From the NCBI RefSeq assembly GCF_029087225.1, contig NZ_JARFJD010000009.1:1-64000 (forward strand): DNA of 64,000 nucleotides, in the 5' to 3' direction. The position numbers and the translations under genes were made by a program. Each line of letters opens with the position of its first letter. Within the stretch, counting starts at the first letter, position 1. Origin of the DNA: Limnobacter olei (GTDB lineage: Bacteria; Pseudomonadota; Gammaproteobacteria; Burkholderiales; Burkholderiaceae_B). The notes beneath the pieces are model-generated. The model saw only the letters and a list, made by a program, of their open reading frames with translations. It had not been told where the DNA came from and did no database searches. This document shows positions 6,645-15,731 of the stretch, in pieces.

Positions 6645-7514
6645 ATGGACCCCATGCAGTTTCAGAACATTCTGATCGGTAGTGCGATTGTGGGTTTCGC
6701 ATTGATGGAGTTTGCAACCCGTCGATATCAGGCCACGGTCAAGGCCACTGCAAATGACACCAAACTTGAGTTGTTCATGTTTGTCAGTCTGGTGGCCATC
6801 ACCCAACCGCTTGCAATTTTGACCACACAGCACGCGGGGCAAACGCTGTTTCCGCAGTGGCAAGATGCCTTGGCGCACTGGCCATGGTGGGCCATGTTTG
6901 GCGTGCTGCTGTTGGGCGACGATTTAACTCAGTATTTGTGGCACCGTGCATCGCATTCGCCTTTGTTGTGGCCTTTGCACCGTGCGCACCATTCCGCGCA
7001 ATACATGAGTGTGCGAATGACCTTTCGCAACAACTTCTTTTATTACCTGATGATGCCTGGCCTTTGGATTGCCGGTGCCTTGTTGTACCTGGGTTTTGGC
7101 GGATGGGTGTATGTGACGTATTTAAGCTTGAAGCTGACCATTATTTTAGGCGCTCACTGTTCATGGCGCTGGGATGAGCCGCTGTACAAAATCAAGGCCC
7201 TGCACCCTGTGATGTGGGTGGTCGAGCGAACCATTTCAACGCCGGCCACACATTGGGCGCACCATGCCTTGACCAACAAGGATGGCATTGGCAATTACAC
7301 AGGCAATTTCGGCAACATGCTGTTTTTGTGGGATGTGATATTTGGTACGGCGCACATCACCCGCAAATACCCGGAACACATCGGCTTGATGGACGACCGC
7401 ATTCACGGCCAGGAACATTGGGCTCAGCAAATGTTTTATCCGGTGCTGCATTCCAGGCGTGAAGATTCTGCCTTGCGGTTTGGCGGCACCATTTACGACG
7501 AAAACAAACAGTGA
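6645..7514 (+). CDS. Sterol desaturase / fatty acid hydroxylase superfamily membrane protein
   Basis: 290 residues from the ATG at 6645 (GGAG 8 nt upstream); ATG at 6579 is in frame but lacks a good site. The di-iron histidine clusters are all present: WHRASH, HRAHHS and HWAHHA, with a further His in the C-terminal part. Several hydrophobic helices (e.g. IGSAIVGFALMEFA and WWAMFGVLLLGDDL) place it in the inner membrane. Enzymes of this family use O2 to hydroxylate or desaturate lipids. The substrate is not evident. Control by the divergent LysR gene is likely. Confidence 0.9.
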   Translation: MDPMQFQNILIGSAIVGFALMEFATRRYQATVKATANDTKLELFMFVSLVAITQPLAILTTQHAGQTLFPQWQDALAHWPWWAMFGVLLLGDDLTQYLWHRASHSPLLWPLHRAHHSAQYMSVRMTFRNNFFYYLMMPGLWIAGALLYLGFGGWVYVTYLSLKLTIILGAHCSWRWDEPLYKIKALHPVMWVVERTISTPATHWAHHALTNKDGIGNYTGNFGNMLFLWDVIFGTAHITRKYPEHIGLMDDRIHGQEHWAQQMFYPVLHSRREDSALRFGGTIYDENKQ

Positions 7515-7527
7515 TCAACCTTGTTGA

Positions 7528-8118
7528 TCAGGCATTCAAATAACTGATCACCATTTCAATCAGTTCAAGCGTCAGTTCTTCATCAGTGATGAATGGATTG
7601 GGCTCGCTGATCGCACGAATCATGGTGAACACGATCGAGTTGGCAATGACAAAGCTGCGAATGTGAAGCCGTTCAGGATTGTTCGACAGTGGATTTTTCA
7701 GCAGGTACATCCGCATGAAGTCAAGCAGCGTGTCTTGAAGCAGGCGCACTACGTTGTGTGTGGGCAGCTTGTACCAGTTGCGCACCAGTTCAATCGCAAG
7801 GCCATCGTCAGCCCTCAAGAAGGCCATGCCAAACCGCACCGAGCGGTCCACCATTTGACGAAGGTCGGTGGTTTTTTCCAGTACAAGAGCATTCAAGCCT
7901 TGTTGAAGATTGAGCGTGACATCCTCCAGCAATGCTTCAACCAGATCCTCGCGCGAATCGAAATACTGATACAGCGAGCCCACGCTGACACCGGCCTGTT
8001 CGGCCACATGGTGTGTGGTGAATTTGTCCATGCCATGTTCACGAATGGCCTGCGCCGTAGCCTGAACAAGGCGTGCCACCAGTTCTTTGGATCGCTGTTG
8101 CTGCGGAATTTTGCGCAT
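7528..8118 (-). CDS. TetR/AcrR family transcriptional regulator
   Basis: 196 residues with an N-terminal TetR helix-turn-helix: FTTHHVAEQAGVSVGSLYQYF (positions ~33-53), then a variable ligand-binding helical domain. Begins 5 nt after the end of the SDR gene on the same strand, so it is co-transcribed with it. A candidate operator (8994-9015) precedes the SDR gene, which would make this an autoregulated repressor of the SDR-TetR unit. Ligand probably an acyl or lipid compound, by context only. Confidence 0.9.
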   Translation of the reverse strand: MRKIPQQQRSKELVARLVQATAQAIREHGMDKFTTHHVAEQAGVSVGSLYQYFDSREDLVEALLEDVTLNLQQGLNALVLEKTTDLRQMVDRSVRFGMAFLRADDGLAIELVRNWYKLPTHNVVRLLQDTLLDFMRMYLLKNPLSNNPERLHIRSFVIANSIVFTMIRAISEPNPFITDEELTLELIEMVISYLNA

Positions 8119-8123
8119 GGGTG

Positions 8124-8966
8124 TCAGAACTTTCCGATATAGAAGTCCCGCTGAATTTCATCTGCCCGAGCCGGGTTGTTGGCGTACTTCGCAAAATCGG
8201 AAACACCGGTTTCACGCAGCACTTCTTCATCAAGCCACGACACCTTCGAAGAAAAACGACTGCGCTGGTTGATCAACTCAAAAGCGGCATCGGCCATGAT
8301 CTCTGGCTTGCGAGAAACGCTCAAGCCTTCTTCCCCGCTGAACATGCCCACCGCAGCTGTAGCAATCAAGGTGGCAGGCCACAATGTTTTGACTGCAATT
8401 CCTTTGGCTTTCACTTCTTGCTGGAAACCCATGCTGAGCAGGGTCATGGCGTACTTGGTGGTGGTGTAGGGAATGAACGCACCCAGCCAGCCTTCATCCA
8501 GGTTCAAGGGCGGGCACAGATTCAGCACACTGCCTTTGCTCGTTTGAAGGTGTGGCAGGCATTCACGCATGGTGATCAGGGGCGCGCGGGTATTCAATGC
8601 GTGCATCAAGTCGAATTTTTTGGTGTCAGTAATACCCAGCTGGGTAATGCCCAAAAAGCCCGCATTGTTCACCAGCAAATCAATGCCACCAAACTGCTGC
8701 ACGGTGGCCTGTATTGCACGTTTGATTTGTTCTTCATCGCGCACATCGGTTGCTATCGGCAGGGCTTTGCCACCGGCTTCAATCACTTCCTGCGCCACGG
8801 AATGAATGGTACCAGGCAGTTTCGGGTTGGGTTGGTCTGACTTTGCGGCAATAGTAATGTTGGCGCCTTCGCGAGCCAGCCGCAGAATGATTTCCCGGCC
8901 AATGCCACGGCTGCCGCCGGTGATGAACACAGTTTTATTCGTCCAGCTTCCCATATTGCCCCGCAA
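8124..8966 (-). CDS. SDR family oxidoreductase (HSDL2-like)
   Basis: 280-residue short-chain dehydrogenase. TGGSRGIG (~15-22) is the NAD(P) glycine motif, NNAG (~100) the structural motif and YTTTK (~166-170) the catalytic YxxxK. VLNLCPPLNL in place of the usual ...S...-containing strand resembles hydroxysteroid dehydrogenase-like protein 2 relatives, where Ser is not obvious at the usual catalytic place. Substrate probably a hydroxyacyl or steroid-like lipid. Lies between the MpaB-type gene (48 nt upstream) and the TetR gene (5 nt downstream). Confidence 0.9.
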   Translation of the reverse strand: MRGNMGSWTNKTVFITGGSRGIGREIILRLAREGANITIAAKSDQPNPKLPGTIHSVAQEVIEAGGKALPIATDVRDEEQIKRAIQATVQQFGGIDLLVNNAGFLGITQLGITDTKKFDLMHALNTRAPLITMRECLPHLQTSKGSVLNLCPPLNLDEGWLGAFIPYTTTKYAMTLLSMGFQQEVKAKGIAVKTLWPATLIATAAVGMFSGEEGLSVSRKPEIMADAAFELINQRSRFSSKVSWLDEEVLRETGVSDFAKYANNPARADEIQRDFYIGKF

Positions 8967-8993
8967 GGTTTAATTCAAACGAGCGTTCAGTTT

Positions 8994-9015
8994 AATACGA
9001 CTTATTGTTCGTATT
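8994..9015. promoter_or_regulatory. Candidate TetR operator upstream of the SDR gene
   Basis: AATACGA (8994-9000) and TCGTATT (9009-9015) are perfect 7-bp arms 8 nt apart, just upstream of the SDR start and reaching the stop codon of the preceding gene. Size and symmetry suit a TetR-family dimer. Confidence 0.45.
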
Positions 9016-10244
9016 CAATTCGCGTTGACAGAAACTGGGGTGTTGGGCTGATCGGCTTGCCGCTGTTGAAGTTCTGCAACGGCAATTTCTTGCGCTTTTC
9101 GGCCATGCCTTATTAACCGTGCCCACTGCCCGGGAATGATTCGCCCCAGTGCATGATGCGCAACACGGGCAGGCACAGCCAGCAGCGCAATGAAGGGACC
9201 GAAAGGCGCGCGTAGCCCCAGTTTGTGAAACATGCGTGGCCCCAGCAAATACCAGGATGAACTCAAATGCTTTTGATGTGCATAGTGTTTGCGAAGTGTT
9301 TGAAGGCTTGCGTAGTTGCGGCTTAAAGGCTCACCAGCCAAAGCGCTGGCCAAACGGTGCGTGGATTCATCAGGTGGTGAATGGGTGAATAGAAACTGGC
9401 GAAGTTTCACCAGTGCCTGCTGTTCTGTGTCCACGAGCCATTCTTCTCTCACACCCATTTGCCAGCCGATCAGTTTCCACAGTTGCATCACTGCTCTTGA
9501 ATTGTGCGGTGTAACCACAATGCCCATTTTACGGAGGCCCAATAGCATGACTGCACTGAAGCCTAGGTAGGTCGCTGCCATGTCCACTTGGTTGATGGGC
9601 AGGCCCCATTGGTTCGAGTCCCATTGCGGGCTGTTGCGCAGTTGGTGGCGAACCAAGGCATGCATCCAACGCACCCGCAATGTGGCCAAGGCGCCAGGCC
9701 CGCCCGCGCAGTTGGCGTTTGGATTGACCACCTTTAGCCACCACTGAGCGGTGCTCGCCAGCCTGGGGGCCGCACCTTTTTCAAGTTCACCCGTGAGAAT
9801 TAGGGTTTTGTTGAAGGCCACCATCAGGTAGCCGCCCATCAGCGCCATGTCGCGCAACACATCGGTGGCAGCCCGCCCAGTGCTATGAATGAATTGCACG
9901 CCATCTTCGATCAAATTCCTATCTACCCAAGTTGGGTTTGTGCAGGTCGATTTCAATAGGGTTTGCAGCGCGTCGCTGCCTTGAAATTCAGATGGCTTGG
10001 GCGAATGTAGAGCTTGGTGAAATTCTCGCCAATCTGGTTTCCCGGGAGATTGTTCCAAGCGAGATTGAATGTAACGATCCATGACTGGGTCGCCGTCAAA
10101 AAGGCCGTGGTGCAGTTTTGCGTATTCTTCGGGAGTGGGAGCAAATGGCCTGCCCAGCAGTTGCCGAATGGGCCATGGCGTCTTGATCTGCGTGAGCTGG
10201 AATGGTCGAAGCCTTGTGGGGGCAGGATAATCAATCGTCTTCAT
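9015..10244 (-). CDS. Oxygenase MpaB / DUF2236 family protein
   Basis: 409 residues. The central part (~175-215, RVRWMHALVRHQL with preceding LRDMALMGGY) matches the DUF2236 helical domain shared by MpaB-type oxygenases and the latex-clearing protein Lcp, in which a His in this region binds haem. Members oxidatively cleave double bonds in isoprenoid or lipid chains; the actual substrate here is unknown. C-terminal ~60 residues are basic and hydrophobic. It precedes the SDR and TetR genes on the same strand and may form one unit with them, although the operator between them suggests a separate promoter. Confidence 0.8.
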   Translation of the reverse strand: MKTIDYPAPTRLRPFQLTQIKTPWPIRQLLGRPFAPTPEEYAKLHHGLFDGDPVMDRYIQSRLEQSPGKPDWREFHQALHSPKPSEFQGSDALQTLLKSTCTNPTWVDRNLIEDGVQFIHSTGRAATDVLRDMALMGGYLMVAFNKTLILTGELEKGAAPRLASTAQWWLKVVNPNANCAGGPGALATLRVRWMHALVRHQLRNSPQWDSNQWGLPINQVDMAATYLGFSAVMLLGLRKMGIVVTPHNSRAVMQLWKLIGWQMGVREEWLVDTEQQALVKLRQFLFTHSPPDESTHRLASALAGEPLSRNYASLQTLRKHYAHQKHLSSSWYLLGPRMFHKLGLRAPFGPFIALLAVPARVAHHALGRIIPGQWARLIRHGRKAQEIAVAELQQRQADQPNTPVSVNAN

Positions 10245-10299
10245 GGAGCAAAAACACGCAGTGTGAATACCCCAGACTAAAGCGAATTTTTAATCGCAT

Positions 10300-12381
10300 T
10301 CAAGTCGCATTTTGAAACCAGTGCCTGTCCATGGCGATCATGTCGAACTCGTAGCGATAAAACACGTAGTCCTGTGCAAACAAGTCTCGCTCCAGTGACT
10401 GTAGTTCGTCTGCGTTCAGGTTCACGATTTCAAGGTTGATGATGGTGGGTCTGAATTTCGAGAAATCGAGTTGTTTGAATACGGTGTAGTCGTAGCCTTC
10501 GGTGTCGATCTGAAAAACATCAACACTGGGCAGGGCATTGCGCTCAATCAAGGCCATTAAGGGCATGCACTGCACCTCTTCCACAGTGACATATTGTTGA
10601 TAGTCCTTCAGCTTGGTGTCACTGAAGGTGGACATGCCCTTGAGCCAGTCTGGCAGCTTGTGCTTCACTATCACTTCGGGTGCAATTCGATGCAGACTTT
10701 TGGTTTCCACTTGTTCTGTAATTGCAACGTTTTCAAACACGAGGCCGGTACAGCCTTGGTAATTGTTGCGTGTGCGCTCCAGCATGTCGGGCAGGGGTTC
10801 AACCAACACGCCGTGCCAGCCGAAATTACGAATGAACGGGTGAATGGGGTCGTAGCTGACGCCGTCCATGGCTCCCACTTGCAGAAACTGAACCGGTTTT
10901 TTTTGTTGGCTAATTGTCAGGAATGCATCGTTGGGGTTGGAGTAGGGTAGTTGTTCGTGTCGCTGTTGAAGTTCACGTTTGTAATCCGCATACGCACCCG
11001 CTGCATGTTTTTGGTTGGTGACTACCCAGGTCAATGCGTGCTCGCCGTGATTCACATCCATTAACTGGTCGGGTGCTGTGCTTGCAAAGCGGATGCCCCA
11101 TTGGTGTTTGTGCGCTTCGTGGTGGCATGCTGACAGGGCAATTTGATCGAGAAACCAAAGTGATTTTCCCTTTCGCAAATTGTCTTCGATGAATGCCACC
11201 ACCTGGGCGATGTAACGCTTCGCGGCCGGTGTGTTGTTCAAGTACATCATGCCAGCGGCCACATGCTCCCAGAACGGTGCAGCTTTGGGCTGGCAAACAA
11301 TCACATCGCTGTTGCTGGCCAATTCACACATGGTCTCCTTCCAGGGTTTGCGCCACAGGGCATCGGCATCCAGCAAAATGACTGGCGCGTTGAAGTGCGA
11401 AAGCAAAGCCTTGCTGGCTGCAAATCGCCGGGTTGCAAATTCAACCACCTTGGTCGGTGATTTCAAATCGATTGTTTCCTGCGCTGCAGTGATTTCAAGT
11501 TGCGGATATTTCGCAGCCAGATCGCGTACGTATTTAACAACACTGGCATTGGGGGTGTACAGGTGAAAGTGAACCAGCACATTGGCCTGGTTGTGTTCAA
11601 GCACCGAGTACACCAAAGCAAGGGCGTGTTCATAAAAATATTTGTCGTCACAGGCGATCAGCAGCGTGGGTTTGTTGCGGCGGTCACTGCCGGGTGCAAT
11701 CAGCCATGGGTAAGGAAATTCGGCATTCTCACCGGGGTGATTATTCGCAAGGCTTGCGAAGTCCACCGGTTCATCAGGCAGCGCGCCCAGCCTGTACATG
11801 CAGGTCATGCTCATCAGCTTGATCAGCGAATTGTTTTGATGTACGCCAGAATCGACCAGCTTCAGCAGGTAGGGCAATGCCTCTTCATAGCGTTCCTCCA
11901 TGGTGTACACCATGGCCACAATTTGTTGAAGGTGCGGTGAAGTGTCGACTACTTTTTCATTTTTACGAACCAAGGCCATGGCTTCATCAATTTCACCAAT
12001 GCGGTACAAAATTTGAATGGCGTTGATCAGGTATTTCACACTGGGCACTTTTTGCAGTACGCGCATAAGCCCGTCTCGGATTCCTTTTTTGTAGGCTGCG
12101 GGCATCGGGGTTTGAATACCGTTGCGGTGCTTGTCCATGGACAAATGCGACTGCGCAATCAGCATGATGATTTGCCGCAGTGCCTGGTCCTTGACCGCAG
12201 GCAGACCTGATTGCACGCCCTGCAGCACCTCAGCGCAATAGACCGGATCGCAGGAGTTGGTATCGATCAACGAGATCAACGTGTCTTTGGGAATTTTCCC
12301 GAATTCATCGAAAAAGTAGGTTTTCACCAGACTGTCGCGGTAGTACTGGTGCATATCCTGGGTGCGTTTGAATTCGGTCAC
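10300..12381 (-). CDS. Fusion: TPR-like region, glycosyltransferase domain and FkbM-type methyltransferase
   Basis: 693 residues in three parts. Residues ~1-215 are helical with TPR-like segments (ALVRKNEKVVDTSPHLQQIV, EERYEEALPYLLKLV). ~235-470 resemble a GT-A-type glycosyltransferase: TLLIACDDKYFYEHALALVYSVLEH-like start, then VILLDADALW with a DxD-like motif. ~495-690 are an FkbM methyltransferase: QVGAMDGVSYDP as SAM motif, VLVEPLP, and VFQIDTEGYDYTVF. Likely modifies a surface glycan or sugar. No signal peptide. Stand-alone gene; no polysaccharide cluster is visible around it. Confidence 0.8.
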   Translation of the reverse strand: MTEFKRTQDMHQYYRDSLVKTYFFDEFGKIPKDTLISLIDTNSCDPVYCAEVLQGVQSGLPAVKDQALRQIIMLIAQSHLSMDKHRNGIQTPMPAAYKKGIRDGLMRVLQKVPSVKYLINAIQILYRIGEIDEAMALVRKNEKVVDTSPHLQQIVAMVYTMEERYEEALPYLLKLVDSGVHQNNSLIKLMSMTCMYRLGALPDEPVDFASLANNHPGENAEFPYPWLIAPGSDRRNKPTLLIACDDKYFYEHALALVYSVLEHNQANVLVHFHLYTPNASVVKYVRDLAAKYPQLEITAAQETIDLKSPTKVVEFATRRFAASKALLSHFNAPVILLDADALWRKPWKETMCELASNSDVIVCQPKAAPFWEHVAAGMMYLNNTPAAKRYIAQVVAFIEDNLRKGKSLWFLDQIALSACHHEAHKHQWGIRFASTAPDQLMDVNHGEHALTWVVTNQKHAAGAYADYKRELQQRHEQLPYSNPNDAFLTISQQKKPVQFLQVGAMDGVSYDPIHPFIRNFGWHGVLVEPLPDMLERTRNNYQGCTGLVFENVAITEQVETKSLHRIAPEVIVKHKLPDWLKGMSTFSDTKLKDYQQYVTVEEVQCMPLMALIERNALPSVDVFQIDTEGYDYTVFKQLDFSKFRPTIINLEIVNLNADELQSLERDLFAQDYVFYRYEFDMIAMDRHWFQNAT

Positions 12382-12485
12382 GTGCTGGGCTCCTGGCCTG
12401 TAACTTGAGTTTTGTTAACCGCAAGAATAAGCCGAGCTTAGCGCCAGTGAAAACCGGAGGAAAGGGGGAATGCTGCTTCAGTGCA

Positions 12486-12725
12486 TTAGTTCAGCAGTTG
12501 GGTCGTGATACGCCGCGCGATGGGGGCAAGCAAATAAATGGCGGGCACCGCAGCCAGGTAACCAATCAGGTATGTTTTTCCCCAAGTGGCCAGAAAGTTA
12601 CCGCCGAAGCCGAAATTGCTGGCGGTGGTGACGAAAGTAACGATACCCACCATGAGAAAACCCATGATGAGTGCAAAGACTAGTTGGAACAATTTTCCGG
12701 GTTGGGCTTGGGGTAAGGCGTTCAT
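12486..12725 (-). CDS. DUF2798 family small membrane protein
   Basis: 79 residues with two transmembrane helices (LFQLVFALIMGFLMVGIVTF and YLIGYLAAVPAIYLLAP). The layout and the ...F.M.....V.....N.G....F...W...YL... pattern fit DUF2798. Function of the family is unknown. No partner gene; starts divergently from the RNase H-like gene at 12845. Confidence 0.75.
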   Translation of the reverse strand: MNALPQAQPGKLFQLVFALIMGFLMVGIVTFVTTASNFGFGGNFLATWGKTYLIGYLAAVPAIYLLAPIARRITTQLLN

Positions 12726-12844
12726 GTTGTATTGTGGTGGTGCTCGAATTTGGGCATTTTAGCGACAATTGCTGGTAGTAACCCTCAGGGTAAACACTCT
12801 CACTTTTGTTGTCAGATTGGTCTTTTTGAGAAAGGGTGGTCTTC

Positions 12845-13315
12845 ATGGTATTTCGGGTGGCCCCGGAAAATCGAACTGCGGCGGTGTTTAACGTCGGGCG
12901 GCATGTGTTGGTGGATGCCTCAGGTGCGGGGCAGGGGCGCTATTGCATGGCAGCTGTGTGCATGGAGAATGGCGAGGTAGTGGATTTATACAGTGCGCCC
13001 TGTCAGGCATTCAGTTCGGTGCTGGCTGAGCTGGAGGCCATTGAATGGGCCGCTATGCTTTGGCCCAATGCCATGGTGTGGAACGATTGCATACCCGCGA
13101 TTGAAGCAATTTTAAGTCAACAACCTGCGTTGGCGGGGCAATTGTATTGGCCCACACCCCGCATGCGAAAGCCCTTTCACGACATGGTGCATTGCCTGTC
13201 GGTCAGGGCTCGGAGTGTGGCGATTCCAGTCCAATGGAACTATGCTTTAACAACGCCTGGGTCGGCTCGCTCAATGATCGATTTCACATTCACGCCTTTG
13301 GGCAAAGCGCCATAG
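12845..13315 (+). CDS. Hypothetical protein with a degenerate RNase H-like fold
   Basis: 156 residues from the ATG at 12845 (AAAGG 9 nt upstream; a GTG at 12836 is also possible). The pattern VLVDASGAGQGRYCMAAVCMENGEVV, then ELEAIEWAAMLWP and WNDCIPAIEAI recalls RNase HI (first Asp strand, ELxA helix, central D in a xxDC/S strand). The Asp, Glu and second Asp are kept. It may be an RNase HI-like nuclease or a related non-catalytic protein. The 3' 76 bp overlap the end of the convergent aidB-type gene, which is unusual. True rnhA lies elsewhere (35179). Confidence 0.5.
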   Translation: MVFRVAPENRTAAVFNVGRHVLVDASGAGQGRYCMAAVCMENGEVVDLYSAPCQAFSSVLAELEAIEWAAMLWPNAMVWNDCIPAIEAILSQQPALAGQLYWPTPRMRKPFHDMVHCLSVRARSVAIPVQWNYALTTPGSARSMIDFTFTPLGKAP

Positions 13316-14961
13316 TTGTGGTGGCCTTGGGCCGCTAGGCGACTTGCGCAAAATGCTTCGCTCACAGCGGTGGGTGCATGGCGCACCAACAGCGATGCTT
13401 CAAAGGCCAAAGCCATTTGGTCCACCATGGTTCGGGCGCTGTATTGAAGGCCATGCATATCGGTCGGGTTTAACTGCATAAATTGTTGGTTCAAGCCATC
13501 CAGGTATTGGTCAAGAATGGAATTGCCTCCCCGTGCTTTGTTCAATTCTGCATTGAAGGCCATGAGCACCGCCGGGGTTTTGCCAATGGCGCGAAGTACA
13601 TCCAGGCATTGCACGTTACCGCTGCCTTCCCAGATCGGGTTGATTACACTTTCGCGGAACAGGCGCGGGTAAATCGAATTCTCCATCACGCCACTGCCGC
13701 CAATGCATTCCATGATTTCATAGCTGTGTTGTGGGGCGCGTTTACAAATCCAGTATTTGCCCACAGCGGTGGCCAGGCGGGCCAGGTGTGCTTCATGCTC
13801 GTCGCTGTCTTTTTTGTCCAGTGCTCGGGCCATGCGCATGGAAAAAGCCATGGCACCTTCGTATTCCAGTTGCAAATCGGCCAGTACGTTTTGCATCAAC
13901 GGTTGATCAATCAGCTTGGCGCCAAACGCCGCGCGTTGTTTGCAATGGTGAATGGCATTGGCCAGGCCCGCACGCATGAGGCCCGCCGATGCACCCATGC
14001 AATCAAAACGGGTCAGGCTGACCATCTCGATAATGGTGGGTACACCACGGCCTTCATCACCAATCAGCCAACCTTGGGCACCGCGAAATTCCACTTCGCT
14101 GGAGGCATTGGACTTGTTGCCCATTTTGTCTTTCAAGCGAATGACGTTCAAAGCGTTTTTCGTGCCATCGGGTAACCAGCGCGGCACTGCGAAGCAAGAG
14201 ACACCGGCAGCGGTTTGCGCAAGAATCAAAAACACATCGCACATGGGGGCAGACAAAAACCATTTGTGCCCCACCAGTGAATACATTTGCCCGGCACCTG
14301 GCTGGTTCACAGGAGTGGCCATTGTACTGTTGGCCCGCACATCCGAGCCGCCTTGTTTTTCGGTCATGCCCATGCCCACAGTAATGGACTGTTTTTCATC
14401 GATGGGCACATTGCGGGGGTCATAGCCGCGATTCAATATTTTCGATTCGAAAATGGCAGCCACTTCAGGCTGTAAGCGAAAGCTTGGGATGGAGGCAAAA
14501 GTCATGGTGACGGGGCAGCCGTGCCCGGCCTCCACCTGGCTTTGCATGAATGCCTTGGCACCGCGCACCACATGTGCGCCCTCGCGTGGGTGGGTCCAGG
14601 GCTGGCTGTGCAAGCCCTCTTCAAGGGCTGATTTCATGAGCTCATGGTAAGCACCGTGGTAGCGCACGGAATCGACCCGGTTGCCAAAGCGGTCATGGGT
14701 GTCCAGCTCAGGGGTGTATTTGTTGGCCAGAAAACCCAGCTCCAGGTATTCCGGTTTGCCACACTTTTCGCCAAAAGCGGCAATTTCAGACACGCCCCAG
14801 GCGCCACCCTCGCGCTTCACACCTTCGAGCAGGGCGGCATCGGTGGTAAACAGGTTGTAGCTGTGCAATTCGTTGGCAACATTCTGTACCTGGTGGGTCT
14901 CGCCCACGATTGGGCTGGCTTGCAATTCTTTGGCGGTTTTCATGGCATTCATCCCTGTCAT
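13240..14961 (-). CDS. aidB: Acyl-CoA dehydrogenase, AidB-like
   Basis: 573-residue flavoprotein. GMGMTEKQGGSDVRAN (~201-216) is the AidB-type FAD-contact segment; YEIMECIGGSGVMENS and NPIWEGSGNVQCLDVLRA (~455-475) are characteristic of AidB and its relatives. Length fits AidB (~540-570). E. coli AidB binds DNA and is part of the adaptive response to alkylation; physiological substrate is unclear. Several in-frame starts (14961, 14952, 14943); first used here. No ada or alkB neighbour. The C-terminal codons overlap the convergent RNase H-like gene. Confidence 0.82.
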   Translation of the reverse strand: MTGMNAMKTAKELQASPIVGETHQVQNVANELHSYNLFTTDAALLEGVKREGGAWGVSEIAAFGEKCGKPEYLELGFLANKYTPELDTHDRFGNRVDSVRYHGAYHELMKSALEEGLHSQPWTHPREGAHVVRGAKAFMQSQVEAGHGCPVTMTFASIPSFRLQPEVAAIFESKILNRGYDPRNVPIDEKQSITVGMGMTEKQGGSDVRANSTMATPVNQPGAGQMYSLVGHKWFLSAPMCDVFLILAQTAAGVSCFAVPRWLPDGTKNALNVIRLKDKMGNKSNASSEVEFRGAQGWLIGDEGRGVPTIIEMVSLTRFDCMGASAGLMRAGLANAIHHCKQRAAFGAKLIDQPLMQNVLADLQLEYEGAMAFSMRMARALDKKDSDEHEAHLARLATAVGKYWICKRAPQHSYEIMECIGGSGVMENSIYPRLFRESVINPIWEGSGNVQCLDVLRAIGKTPAVLMAFNAELNKARGGNSILDQYLDGLNQQFMQLNPTDMHGLQYSARTMVDQMALAFEASLLVRHAPTAVSEAFCASRLAAQGHHNYGALPKGVNVKSIIERADPGVVKA

Positions 14962-15105
14962 TCTTGGAGTATTTATTAATAATTACTCAATTTAATCATA
15001 AATGCAAATACTTGTAATTAATGGGGTGAAATTACATCCATTCAGTGCTGGTTTTTTGTACAGCGCTATGGTAGAACGAAGGTGTGCTCACCACGGAGAA
15101 ACACC

Positions 15106-15429
15106 ATGGCAACAACGCATCAAGTTGAAATTGATCTGAACACCCTTGTGATGCTGGTCAATGAAGTTGCCAAGGAGGACCCGCTTGATTATGGGGACCT
15201 GGCTGTGGATGAAATGGCGCTACGACATTCTTGCTGCTTGGGGGCTTTGAACATTCTTCAAAATGCAGCCATGTTTAAGGCTGAAGACCTGATCTATGTG
15301 CTGCTCAGCTCCATGGCGAAACTCATTGAGGAAAACGTGTTGTTGCATGCGCAGAACGTAGAGCGTGGCGAGCAAATTCGAAGTGAACTGGTGGTTCAAA
15401 TACTGGACCGTGCCAAAAAAGGGCACTAA
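15106..15429 (+). CDS. Hypothetical acidic helical protein
   Basis: 107 residues from the ATG at 15106, chosen over 15082 because GGAG lies 8 nt upstream. Mostly predicted helical (LNTLVMLVNEVAKEDPLDYG, then ALNILQNAAMFKAEDLIYVLLSSMAKLIEENVLLHAQ). No signal peptide or membrane segment. I do not recognise a family. Followed 75 bp later by a YjfB-type gene on the same strand. Confidence 0.65.
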   Translation: MATTHQVEIDLNTLVMLVNEVAKEDPLDYGDLAVDEMALRHSCCLGALNILQNAAMFKAEDLIYVLLSSMAKLIEENVLLHAQNVERGEQIRSELVVQILDRAKKGH

Positions 15430-15503
15430 AACCCCGGCCTGATAAAGCACTCAAGTTTCAGCCCAGGCTGCCGTTATCGAAATGACAGATACGGAGAAAA
15501 GCA

Positions 15504-15707
15504 ATGGATGTGTCCCCCGCCGCCGTGGTGAATGCCACGGTTCAGATGCAGCAAGCGCAATCAATTCAACAGGGCCAAATTGCAGTGTTCAAGAAAACCA
15601 TGGAAATTGCTGAGTCGTCTGTGGCGCAACTCATCCAGTCGATTCCCCAGCCACCCGCACTGGCCACCAGTGGTAATTTGGGTACGAAATTGAACGTGTA
15701 CGCCTGA
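15504..15707 (+). CDS. YjfB family putative motility protein
   Basis: 67 residues, beginning MDVSPAAVVNATVQMQQAQ with later KTMEIAESSVAQLIQSIPQPP. This is the layout of the YjfB (putative motility protein) family: a small soluble helical protein ending in a proline-containing tail. ATACGGAG precedes the ATG at 15504 with good spacing. No flagellar genes occur in the window, so the motility role is only a family name. Confidence 0.75.
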   Translation: MDVSPAAVVNATVQMQQAQSIQQGQIAVFKKTMEIAESSVAQLIQSIPQPPALATSGNLGTKLNVYA

Positions 15708-15731
15708 ACATCAGGCGATACGTGGCTTTGG

